Shown: in pieces, positions 54,572-64,000 of the stretch
Position numbering within the stretch: position 1 is the first letter of the stretch
Layout: the number at the start of each line of letters is the position of its first letter
Source of the DNA: Enterobacteriaceae bacterium RIT693
Lineage (GTDB): Bacteria > Pseudomonadota > Gammaproteobacteria > Enterobacterales > Enterobacteriaceae
Direction: 5' to 3'
Length of the DNA stretch: 64,000 nt
Assembly: GCA_009668225.1 (NCBI GenBank)
Contig: WJYK01000004.1
Coordinates: forward strand, 248,001-312,000
Position numbers and translations under genes: made by a program
Notes under the pieces: generated by a model
What the model was told of the DNA's origin: nothing
Databases searched by the model: none
What the model saw: the letters and a program-made list of their open reading frames with translations, nothing else

Positions 54572-54823
54572 GATGAAGCGAGGAGGTGTTTATGAAGCGG
54601 TCATCACCTGCGAGGTTTTTCCAACAGTACTTTGCCGCAACGCAGTTTGTTTGTTCTGGATGGCTGGCTCGCCTGACGGTGGAGCAAAGACTAAGGATGC
54701 TCGAAGACTTGATGCAGTGGGAGGTTACAACCCCGATGCCCGAGAACGCCAACACGCCGACTCATGTGTGACTGAGTATTGGTGCTTTTACCACGCCAGC
54801 AGCTGTTTACTGCTGGCTTTTTT
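54572..54823 (+). ncRNA. sgrS: SgrS dual-function small RNA
   Basis: The GATGAAGC start, the embedded SgrT frame, the conserved target-pairing block TGTGTGACTGAGTATTGGTG (54765-54784) and the terminator GCCAGCAG/CTGCTGGC plus six T (54795-54823) together identify SgrS. It is about 252 bases against 227 in E. coli. In E. coli the pairing block binds the ptsG and manXYZ leaders with Hfq, blocking glucose and mannose uptake when sugar phosphates build up. It lies between sgrR and setA. Confidence 0.93.
54592..54771 (+). CDS. sgrT: SgrT small protein, inhibitor of EIICB-Glc
   Basis: A 59-residue frame within SgrS, with AGGAGG five bases before the ATG. Conserved SgrT features are the FFQQYFAAT segment (9-17) and the RLRMLEDLMQWE segment (33-44). 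It is longer than the 43-residue E. coli SgrT, with an added N-terminal MKRSSPA and a C-terminal VTTPMPENANTPTHV tail. SgrT blocks the PtsG glucose transporter. The stop codon TGA lies within the conserved RNA-pairing block. Confidence 0.88.
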   Translation: MKRSSPARFFQQYFAATQFVCSGWLARLTVEQRLRMLEDLMQWEVTTPMPENANTPTHV

Positions 54824-54884
54824 CGTTTAATCTTTACGCATTTAGCGAATACCTCTGACTACACCCTCCTTTTAAGGACAGCTC

Positions 54885-56063
54885 ATGCTCTGGTTTTTGA
54901 CCCGCGCACGTCGTTTTAACCCCGTTTATGCCGCCTTTATGGCCGTGTCTTTTATGATTGGCGTGGCCGGTGCGCTGCAGGCCCCGACGCTCAGCCTCTT
55001 TTTAACCCGCGAAGTTGAAGTTCGGCCCTTCTGGGTTGGTCTGTTCTATACCGTTAATGCGATTGCCGGGATCGCGGTAAGCCTGCTGCTGGCAAAAAGA
55101 TCGGATAGCCGCGGAGACAGGCGCAAGCTGATTATGGTGTGTTGCGTGATGGCGGTGGCAAACAGCGTTCTTTTTGCCTTCAACCGTCATTATCTGACGT
55201 TGATTACGCTCGGCGTAATGTTTGCCTCCATCGCCAATACCGCGATGCCGCAGATTTTTGCCCTGGCGCGGGAATATGCCGATCGTTCCGCTCGTGAAGT
55301 GGTGATGTTCAGCTCGATCATGCGTGCGCAGCTCTCCCTTGCCTGGGTTATCGGGCCGCCGCTTTCCTTTATGCTGGCGCTAAAGTACGGCTTCACTACC
55401 ATGTTTCTTATTGCTGCCGGGATCTTTGTCATCTCGCTGCTGCTTATTGTGTTTGCGCTGCCTTCGGTCGCCCGAGCCGAGCCCTCCGCAGAGGTGGCGA
55501 TAACGGAGGTCAGCGGTTGGAAAGACAGCAACGTGCGGATGCTGTTTATCGCCTCAATGCTGATGTGGACCTGCAACACCATGTACATCATCGATATGCC
55601 GCTATGGATAAGCCAGGATCTCGGGCTGCCGGATGAGCTGGCAGGTCTGTTAATGGGGACGGCTGCCGGGCTCGAGATCCCCGCCATGATCCTCGCCGGT
55701 TACTACGTGAAGCGCTTTGGGAAACGGAACATGATGGTGGCGGCGGTGGCTGCGGGCGTGCTGTTCTATGCCGGACTGATTCTGTTCCACTCTAAAACGG
55801 CGCTGGTGGTATTGCAGCTGTTTAACGCGGTGTTTATCGGGATTATTGCCGGGATTGGGATGCTGTGGTTCCAGGATTTGATGCCGGGAAGGCCGGGCTC
55901 TGCGACAACGCTGTTCACCAACAGCATTTCAACGGGTGTGATTTTAGCCGGCGTACTGCAGGGGGCGCTGGCGGAAGGTTTTGGCCACTATTCCGTGTAC
56001 TGGCTAATGGCAGCGCTGGCGGTTGTTGCCCTGTTTCTCACCAGCCGGGTGAAGAACATTTGA
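54885..56063 (+). CDS. setA: Sugar efflux transporter SetA
   Basis: SetA exports glucosides and lactose and helps relieve sugar-phosphate stress. It is a 392-residue MFS protein with 12 helices, the same length as E. coli. The helix 2-3 loop KRSDSRGDRRKLIM and the second-half loop VKRFGKRNMM are present. In E. coli it is co-transcribed with sgrS; here it starts 61 bases after the SgrS terminator. It ends in a perfect 13-bp palindrome shared with convergent leuD. Confidence 0.95.
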   Translation: MLWFLTRARRFNPVYAAFMAVSFMIGVAGALQAPTLSLFLTREVEVRPFWVGLFYTVNAIAGIAVSLLLAKRSDSRGDRRKLIMVCCVMAVANSVLFAFNRHYLTLITLGVMFASIANTAMPQIFALAREYADRSAREVVMFSSIMRAQLSLAWVIGPPLSFMLALKYGFTTMFLIAAGIFVISLLLIVFALPSVARAEPSAEVAITEVSGWKDSNVRMLFIASMLMWTCNTMYIIDMPLWISQDLGLPDELAGLLMGTAAGLEIPAMILAGYYVKRFGKRNMMVAAVAAGVLFYAGLILFHSKTALVVLQLFNAVFIGIIAGIGMLWFQDLMPGRPGSATTLFTNSISTGVILAGVLQGALAEGFGHYSVYWLMAALAVVALFLTSRVKNI

Positions 56064-56067
56064 GGGC

Positions 56068-56095
56068 TTCCCCTCTCCCATGTGGGAGAGGGGAA
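56068..56095. terminator. Perfect CCCTCTCC palindrome between setA and leuD
   Basis: TTCCCCTCTCCCA (56068-56080) and TGGGAGAGGGGAA (56083-56095) with a 2-base centre: 28 bases of perfect symmetry at convergent gene ends. A bidirectional terminator or 3'-end stabiliser is likely. It resembles the element after folA. Confidence 0.7.
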
Positions 56096-56101
56096 AACAG
56101 A

Positions 56102-56707
56102 TTACTGCATAAATGCAGGCAGCTTTTTCTCGTAGCTGGAAATAGCGGCTTCGTGCTGCAGCGTCAGGCCAATACTGTCCAGGCCGTTCAGCATGCAGTG
56201 ACGGCGGAAGCTGTCGAGCGCGAACGAATAGCTTTTCTCACCCGCCTGAACCGTTTGGGCCTCCAGGTCGACGACAAATTTAATGCCCGGCTGGGCTTCG
56301 ACCAGCTTAAACAGCTCGTCCACCTGTTCGTCGCTCAGAATCACCGGCAGCAGCTGGTTGTTAAACGAGTTGCCGTAGAAGATATCGGCGAAGCTTGGCG
56401 CAATCACCACTTTGAAGCCGTAATCGGTCAGTGCCCACGGCGCGTGCTCACGGGAAGAGCCGCAGCCGAAGTTTTCACGCGCCAGCAGGATAGAAGCGCC
56501 TTTAAATTCCGGGTAGTTCAGAACGAACTCCGGGTTAGGCTGCTGCCCGGCATCGTCCAGAAAACGCCAGTCGTTAAACAGGTGAGCGCCAAAACCGGTG
56601 CGGGTGACCTTCTGCAAAAACTGCTTCGGGATAATGGCATCGGTGTCGACGTTCGCCGCGTCCAGCGGAACGACCAGGCCGGTATGTTGGATAAATTTCT
56701 CTGCCAT
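56102..56707 (-). CDS. leuD: 3-isopropylmalate dehydratase small subunit
   Basis: LeuD with LeuC isomerises 2-isopropylmalate to 3-isopropylmalate. It has 201 residues, as in E. coli. The swivel-domain signature [15 protein letters not shown] is intact, and [13 protein letters not shown] is at the N-terminus. It begins 11 bases after the leuC stop and is last in the leuABCD operon. Confidence 0.97.
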   Translation of the reverse strand: MAEKFIQHTGLVVPLDAANVDTDAIIPKQFLQKVTRTGFGAHLFNDWRFLDDAGQQPNPEFVLNYPEFKGASILLARENFGCGSSREHAPWALTDYGFKVVIAPSFADIFYGNSFNNQLLPVILSDEQVDELFKLVEAQPGIKFVVDLEAQTVQAGEKSYSFALDSFRRHCMLNGLDSIGLTLQHEAAISSYEKKLPAFMQ

Positions 56708-56718
56708 GGTAGTTCCTC

Positions 56719-58119
56719 TTATTTCAGTGTACGAATATCAGCAAAATGACCGGCCACAGCGGCAGCGGCGGCCATTGCAGGGCTGACCAGATGGGTGCGC
56801 CCCCCGCGGCCCTGACGGCCTTCGAAGTTACGGTTGCTGGTGGAGGCACAGCGTTCGCCCGGATTCAGGCGGTCGTTGTTCATTGCCAGGCACATTGAGC
56901 AACCCGGCAGGCGCCATTCAAAACCGGCTTCAATAAAGATCTTATCCAGCCCTTCTGACTCGGCCTGAGCTTTTACCGGACCGGAGCCCGGTACAACCAT
57001 CGCCAGCACGCCTGGGGCGACTTTACGGCCTTTGGCGATTTCTGCGGCAGCACGCAGGTCTTCGATGCGTGAGTTGGTACAGGAGCCGATAAAGACTTTA
57101 TCGATAGCCACTTCGGTCAGCGGAATACCCGGCTTCAGGCCCATATAAGCCAGCGCTTTCTCCGCGGAGGCTCGCTCAACCGGGTCGCTGAAAGATTCTG
57201 GATTCGGGATATTGTCGGTAACGGAAATAACCTGGCCGGGGTTAGTGCCCCAGGTGACCTGCGGGGCAATGTCGGCAGCGTCTAACGTGACGATGGTGTC
57301 GAACTTCGCGCCTTCGTCGGTGCTGAAGGTTTTCCAGTATTCGACGGCTTCATCCCAGTCAGTACCTTTTGGTGCATGCAGGCGGCCTTTAACATATTCG
57401 AAGGTGGTTTCATCCGGCGCGACAATCCCGGCTTTCGCCCCCATTTCGATAGCCATGTTGCACAGCGTCATGCGGCCTTCCATGCTCAGCGCACGGATAG
57501 CATCGCCGCAAAACTCAACAACGTGGCCGGTGCCGCCGGCGCTGCCGGTTTTGCCGATGATCGCCAGCACGATATCTTTCGCGGTGATACCCGGAGCCGC
57601 TTTGCCTTTCACTTCAATTTTCATGGTTTTCGCACGACCCTGTTTCAGGGTCTGCGTCGCCAGAACGTGTTCAACTTCTGACGTGCCGATACCGAAAGCC
57701 AGTGCGCCAAACGCGCCGTGGGTTGCGGTGTGGGAGTCGCCACACACGATGGTCATGCCAGGCAGGGTAATCCCTTGCTCAGGCCCCATCACGTGAACGA
57801 TGCCCTGGAAAGGGTGGTTCAGATCGTAGAGCTCAACGCCAAACTCTTTGCAGTTCTTCATCAGCTCCTGCATCTGGATGCGCGCCATTTCGCCAGACGC
57901 GTTGATATCCTTGGTCTGGGTGGAAACGTTGTGATCCATCGTGGCGAAGGTTTTTCCCGGCTGGCGAACGGGGCGGCCATGGGCGCGCAGGCCGTCAAAC
58001 GCCTGTGGAGAAGTCACTTCATGCACCAGGTGGCGGTCGATATACAGCAACGGCGTCTCTTCCGGTGCTTCATACACGACGTGGGCGTCGTACAACTTCT
58101 GGTATAAGGTCTTCGCCAT
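56719..58119 (-). CDS. leuC: 3-isopropylmalate dehydratase large subunit
   Basis: LeuC carries the [4Fe-4S] aconitase-type cluster of isopropylmalate isomerase. It has 466 residues, as in E. coli. Cluster cysteines are in IGSCTNSR (near 347) and CSMCLAMN (near 407 and 410). The MDHNVSTQ and [14 protein letters not shown] motifs contain the substrate histidines. leuB ends two bases upstream. Confidence 0.98.
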   Translation of the reverse strand: MAKTLYQKLYDAHVVYEAPEETPLLYIDRHLVHEVTSPQAFDGLRAHGRPVRQPGKTFATMDHNVSTQTKDINASGEMARIQMQELMKNCKEFGVELYDLNHPFQGIVHVMGPEQGITLPGMTIVCGDSHTATHGAFGALAFGIGTSEVEHVLATQTLKQGRAKTMKIEVKGKAAPGITAKDIVLAIIGKTGSAGGTGHVVEFCGDAIRALSMEGRMTLCNMAIEMGAKAGIVAPDETTFEYVKGRLHAPKGTDWDEAVEYWKTFSTDEGAKFDTIVTLDAADIAPQVTWGTNPGQVISVTDNIPNPESFSDPVERASAEKALAYMGLKPGIPLTEVAIDKVFIGSCTNSRIEDLRAAAEIAKGRKVAPGVLAMVVPGSGPVKAQAESEGLDKIFIEAGFEWRLPGCSMCLAMNNDRLNPGERCASTSNRNFEGRQGRGGRTHLVSPAMAAAAAVAGHFADIRTLK

Positions 58120-58121
58120 GA

Positions 58122-60790
<2,669 letters not shown>

Positions 60791-60832
60791 GGTTAGGTCC
60801 TTTATCTGTCTGGGCGCCTTCGCTACGAGCAT

Positions 60833-60863
60833 AAAAAAACCCGCGCATTGGCGCGGGTTTTTT
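60833..60863 (-). terminator. Leucine attenuator terminator
   Basis: GCGCGGG/CCCGCGC stem (top strand 60840-60846 and 60851-60857) with a 4-base loop and seven U on the minus strand. It lies between leuL and leuA, 42 bases before the leuA start. Confidence 0.92.
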
Positions 60864-60880
60864 CTGTCTGAAGGCTTGAA

Positions 60881-60964
60881 TCAACGCTGATTGTCGCCCA
60901 CCAGTCTACCGCGCAAATAAGCTGCGTTTAGTAGTAGACCTGGTAGGCGGAAGGTGCGATTCAT
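60881..60964 (-). CDS. leuL: leu operon leader peptide
   Basis: A 27-codon frame on the minus strand, encoding MNRTFRLPGLLLNAAYLRG followed by eight more residues. It carries three tandem CTA leucine codons (positions 10-12) and a further CTA at position 7; CTA is a rare codon in these bacteria, so ribosome stalling should respond sharply to charged tRNA-Leu. The position before the attenuator and the pattern LLLN...LRGR match LeuL of E. coli (28 residues). Stalling would favour an antiterminator and let transcription continue into leuA. Confidence 0.9.
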   Translation of the reverse strand: MNRTFRLPGLLLNAAYLRGRLVGDNQR

Positions 60965-60998
60965 GTTTCAAGCCCTGTGCAATTTCGTGATGTATTAA

Positions 60999-61027
60999 TT
61001 GGTACTTGATCTCACCGCAGGTGTCAA
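60999..61027 (-). promoter_or_regulatory. Candidate leu operon promoter
   Basis: On the minus strand a perfect TTGACA (top strand 61022-61027) lies upstream of leuL; 17 bases further is TACCAA (about 60999-61004), a weak -10. The rest of the 455-base leuL-leuO gap is AT-rich and holds the leuO promoter region, with a CCCCTT/AAGGGG hairpin at 61248-61269; no gene is convincing. Confidence 0.5.
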
Positions 61028-61419
61028 CCCTTAACCTGTCAGATGTCCAACCTGAAGGGTTTTATGCGTGCGGTAGATGCAGTGGAAAAAACCAGAAAAG
61101 AGAATTTTCTTAAAATATACCAAATTATTATAAAAGGTGTGACATTGTCTGATTATGCGCTGTTTTTGATAATGCATTGTATGAATATAATAAAACTCAT
61201 GTATTGTTCCTTACCTGATTCGTTTGCTATTCGTCATGCGCTTTTATCCCCTTAATTTTATTAAAGGGGCGTCTTTGCGATATGCACCTTCGATGTTTTT
61301 TATTAGGGGGTATTCATAAGAATATTCGGCATGAATGTGGCGAATCAGATGAGTGTAAATAATGGAAATTCCAATTTATGCGTTGCGGAATGGAACCCAA
61401 TTCATTGCTGGAGTAAAAA

Positions 61420-62364
61420 ATGGATGATGAAATTATTGAGGCCCCGGAGTCTCTGGAGACAATAACACCGCGGTTACGTGAAGTTGACTTAAATCTCCTG
61501 ACGGTTTTTGATACTGTCATGAAAGCGCGGAGTATTACCGGGGCCGCCAGGCTGCTGGGAATGTCTCAACCTGCGGTCAGTAATGCTGTTTCTCGATTAA
61601 AAACTACCTTCAATGATGAGTTGTTTGTTCGTTATGGGCGCGGTATTCAGCCAACAGGAAGGGCGCTTCAGCTCTGCGCCGTGGTTCGCAATGCTCTGCA
61701 AATGGTACAGAATGAACTACCCGGAGCCGGTTTTGATCCACTGAGCAGCGTACGGCTGTTTACGCTTTGTGTTGCCAGCCCGCTGGATAGCAAGATAATG
61801 CCGCGAATTTTTGATGGCGTTAAATATGCCGCTCCCCATATTCAGTTAGCCTTTAAATCCTCTTTTAGCGAGGATATTGAGCAACAGCTGCGGCATCAGG
61901 AGGTCGATTTTTTGGTGTGCTATGAAGAAATAGCCCGCCCTGGGTATAAGAGAATACCCCTGTTTGAAGATGAAATGGTATTAGTCACCGGAGAGGAACA
62001 TCCGGGATTTTATTCGCAACTGAGCGTGAACGATTTTTATAATCAACGGCACGCCGTAGTTTCCCGGGAATGTTATTGCTCATTTAGTTCCCCCTGGTAT
62101 GACACGGTAGAAAAACAAAAATCGATTACCTATCAGGGGGCAGCGATTACCTGTGTATTGAATGTTATTTCAAAGACGCAGCTGGTCGCAGTTGCTCCAC
62201 GCTGGCTGGTAGAAAGCGTAACTAATAGTTTGAAACTTAAAATTTTCCCGTTGCCTTTTGTTAAAAATAACCGCACCTGTTACCTGTCGTGGCATGGTTC
62301 GTCAGGACAGGACAAGGGACATTTATGGATGCAGGATCTGATAGCGAAAAGCTGCGGCAGATAA
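61420..62364 (+). CDS. leuO: LysR-type global regulator LeuO
   Basis: LeuO is a stress-responsive LysR regulator that antagonises H-NS at many loci. It has 314 residues, as in E. coli. The winged-helix region is VDLNLLTVFDTVMKARSITG, then AARLLGMSQPAVSNAVSRLK. The effector domain has the family FTLCVASPLDSKIMPRIF. The gene and its flanks are more AT-rich than neighbours, typical of an H-NS-silenced locus. It is divergent from leuL and upstream of ilvI. Confidence 0.95.
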   Translation: MDDEIIEAPESLETITPRLREVDLNLLTVFDTVMKARSITGAARLLGMSQPAVSNAVSRLKTTFNDELFVRYGRGIQPTGRALQLCAVVRNALQMVQNELPGAGFDPLSSVRLFTLCVASPLDSKIMPRIFDGVKYAAPHIQLAFKSSFSEDIEQQLRHQEVDFLVCYEEIARPGYKRIPLFEDEMVLVTGEEHPGFYSQLSVNDFYNQRHAVVSRECYCSFSSPWYDTVEKQKSITYQGAAITCVLNVISKTQLVAVAPRWLVESVTNSLKLKIFPLPFVKNNRTCYLSWHGSSGQDKGHLWMQDLIAKSCGR

Positions 62365-62385
62365 ACATACATCATTTTTTACTTA

Positions 62386-62409
62386 CGGGCTTAAACAGCC
62401 CGATTTTTC
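62386..62409 (+). terminator. Terminator after leuO
   Basis: CGGGCT (62386-62391) and AGCCCG (62397-62402) with loop TAAAC, followed by ATTTTTC. Confidence 0.75.
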
Positions 62410-62598
62410 TATTTTTATCATAAAAGGCAGTGTTTTGTACTTTAGCATTTTCTGATCTTCCCTTCCTGACAGCGTCACAATGCTAAATTAATGCATAACG
62501 CGCTGTATTTATCTGCATCTTTGACATATTCGTAAATAACCACCCTCTATATTCAGTTGATAGCTCCGTGATGTGCGGCTTTTTTAGCTGAGAGGGGA

Positions 62599-62632
62599 AA
62601 TTCTTACCGCCGGGTTGCCCCGGCGGAGAATT
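62599..62632 (+). other. GC-rich hairpin in the leuO-ilvI leader region
   Basis: CCGCCGGG (62607-62614), loop TTGC, CCCGGCGG (62619-62626), extended by AATTCT/AGAATT arms. It lies about 140 bases before ilvI in an AT-rich 404-base gap that should also hold the ilvIH promoter and Lrp sites; I see no certain promoter hexamers and no other gene. Confidence 0.6.
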
Positions 62633-62768
62633 GCCTGACTCATTTTGAGCGGTTATGTTAATGCGCTAAACCTATAAAAACGATACAGGCAGAGACACAA
62701 CCTGTCGAAATGACGGCGCGGAAATGACTTCTGCGTGCGGTCGCAAACGTGAGCCTGGAGGCAAAACC

Positions 62769-64000
62769 ATGGAGATGTTGTCAGGAGCCGAGATGGTCGT
62801 CCGATCGTTAATCGATCAGGGCGTTAAGCAGGTATTCGGCTACCCGGGAGGTGCGGTTCTCGATATTTACGACGCGCTTCATACTATGGGTGGGATTGAT
62901 CATGTGCTGGTGCGCCACGAGCAGGCCGCAGTGCATATGGCGGACGGTCTTGCTCGTGCTACGGGTGAGACGGGCGTTGTGCTGGTGACTTCAGGTCCTG
63001 GTGCTACAAATGCCATTACCGGCATCGCAACCGCCTACATGGACTCTATTCCTATGGTGGTGCTATCCGGGCAGGTTGCAACATCTTTGATTGGCTATGA
63101 TGCCTTTCAGGAGTGCGATATGGTCGGTATCTCCCGTCCTGTCGTTAAGCACAGCTTCCTGGTAAAGCAAGTTGAAGACATTCCGGGGATCATCAAAAAA
63201 GCCTTCTGGCTTGCCTCCAGTGGCCGTCCAGGGCCCGTTGTTGTCGATTTGCCAAAAGATATCATGAGTCCGCTGAACAAGCTGCCGTATGCCTGGCCAG
63301 AAGCCGTTAGTATGCGTTCTTACAACCCAACGACTCAGGGACATAAAGGGCAAATCAAGCGCGCATTGCAAACCCTGATGGCGGCTAAAAAGCCGGTGAT
63401 GTACGTTGGCGGGGGCGCTATCAACTCGGCGTGCCACGCTGAACTGCGGGCTCTCGCAGAGAAGCTCAATATTCCGGTCGTCTCTTCATTAATGGGGTTG
63501 GGGGCATTCCCGGCTACGCATCGTCAGGCCCTCGGTATGCTTGGCATGCATGGCACCTACGAAGCGAATATGACGATGCATCATTCCGACGTTATTTTTG
63601 CCGTCGGCGTACGCTTTGATGACCGTACTACCAACAACCTCGCGAAGTATTGCCCAAACGCTACTGTGCTGCACATTGATATCGATCCGACCTCTATATC
63701 CAAAACTGTCGCAGCGGATATTCCGATTGTGGGTGATGCGCATCAGGTCCTGACTCAAATGCTGGAGCTGCTTGTTCAGGAAGACGCGCAGCAATCAGGT
63801 GATGAGATCCGGGACTGGTGGCAACACATTGAGCAATGGCGTGCCCGCCATTGCCTTGAATTTGATCGCAGCAGCGCGGCGATCAAGCCACAGGCGGTGA
63901 TTGAAGCCGCTTATCGGCTGACGAACGGTGATGCGTATGTGACTTCCGATGTGGGTCAGCATCAGATGTTTGCCGCGCTCTACTATCCGTTTGATAAGCC
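62769..64000 (+). CDS. ilvI: Acetolactate synthase III large subunit, N-terminal part (3' end outside window)
   Basis: IlvI with IlvH condenses pyruvate to acetolactate (or with 2-ketobutyrate to acetohydroxybutyrate) for branched-chain amino acids. 410 codons of about 574 are present and the frame is open to the edge. The TPP-enzyme signature starts [15 protein letters not shown], with [15 protein letters not shown] and the catalytic Glu51 in [12 protein letters not shown]. The FAD/central domain includes [15 protein letters not shown] and [17 protein letters not shown] lies seven bases before the ATG. The start of the TPP domain ([10 protein letters not shown]) is reached at the edge. Confidence 0.97.
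   Translation, partial: MEMLSGAEMVVRSLIDQGVKQVFGYPGGAVLDIYDALHTMGGIDHVLVRHEQAAVHMADGLARATGETGVVLVTSGPGATNAITGIATAYMDSIPMVVLSGQVATSLIGYDAFQECDMVGISRPVVKHSFLVKQVEDIPGIIKKAFWLASSGRPGPVVVDLPKDIMSPLNKLPYAWPEAVSMRSYNPTTQGHKGQIKRALQTLMAAKKPVMYVGGGAINSACHAELRALAEKLNIPVVSSLMGLGAFPATHRQALGMLGMHGTYEANMTMHHSDVIFAVGVRFDDRTTNNLAKYCPNATVLHIDIDPTSISKTVAADIPIVGDAHQVLTQMLELLVQEDAQQSGDEIRDWWQHIEQWRARHCLEFDRSSAAIKPQAVIEAAYRLTNGDAYVTSDVGQHQMFAALYYPFDK

Noticed and set aside
61043-61255. 70-codon frame in the leuL-leuO gap
   Set aside because: It lies over the leu promoter region, has no ribosome-binding site and no recognisable features; AT-rich chance frame is more likely.

Overview
The window is a stretch of chromosome from a member of the Enterobacteriaceae that is close to, but not, Escherichia coli. 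Nearly every gene has the length and signature motifs of its E. coli counterpart, and the order follows the E. coli K-12 map from thrA (about minute 0) to ilvI. The E. coli blocks yaaW-yaaI, mokC/hokC, yaaY, caiTABCDE-fixABCX-yaaU and araC-araBAD are absent. Three small insertions are present instead: an MHS-type transporter after mog, a LysR regulator with a free-standing alanyl-tRNA editing protein after rihC, and a YgdI/YgdR-type lipoprotein after carB. I cannot name the genus from sequence alone; groups such as Cedecea, Enterobacter or Kosakonia are plausible. Comparisons with E. coli rest on recalled sequences, not on a search.

Layout. 1-3.1 kb: end of thrA, then thrB and thrC. 3.3-9.2 kb: yaaX, yaaA, yaaJ, talB, mog and the MHS transporter. 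9.4-15.7 kb: satP, dnaK-dnaJ behind tandem heat-shock promoters, nhaA-nhaR. 15.8-23.0 kb: rpsT (TTG start), then ribF-ileS-lspA-fkpB-ispH and rihC. 23.0-24.7 kb: the LysR/AlaX pair. 24.9-30.6 kb: dapB and carAB, with a double promoter and tandem ARG boxes. 30.8-33.5 kb: lipoprotein and kefF-kefC. 33.7-41 kb: folA, then on the minus strand apaH, apaG, rsmA, pdxA, surA and lptD. 41.1-48.4 kb: djlA, rluA, rapA and polB, with two related palindromic repeat elements flanking rapA. 48.6-52.8 kb: dedA-type yabI and thiBPQ behind a TPP riboswitch. 52.8-56.1 kb: sgrR, the dual-function RNA SgrS/SgrT, and setA. 56.1-61 kb: leuDCBA with the leuL attenuator. 61.4-64 kb: leuO and the start of ilvI.

How the genes work together. 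Amino-acid biosynthesis dominates: threonine (thrABC), lysine (dapB), arginine/pyrimidine (carAB), leucine (leuABCD) and branched-chain amino acids (ilvI). Other groups are chaperones (DnaK/J, DjlA, SurA), envelope biogenesis (LspA, LptD, SurA), ion homeostasis (NhaA/NhaR, KefC/F), and sugar-phosphate stress (SgrR, SgrS/T, SetA). Regulation by RNA or short cis elements is well represented: TPP riboswitch, leucine attenuator, SgrS, sigma-32 promoters, ARG boxes and a LexA box.

I found no phage, insertion sequence, CRISPR array, tRNA or rRNA, and no convincing undescribed multi-gene system. The points most worth a second look are the AlaX/LysR pair, the repeat elements around rapA, the duplicated terminator after the MHS gene, the lost fkpB stop codon, active-site substitutions in DHFR, and the long SgrT.
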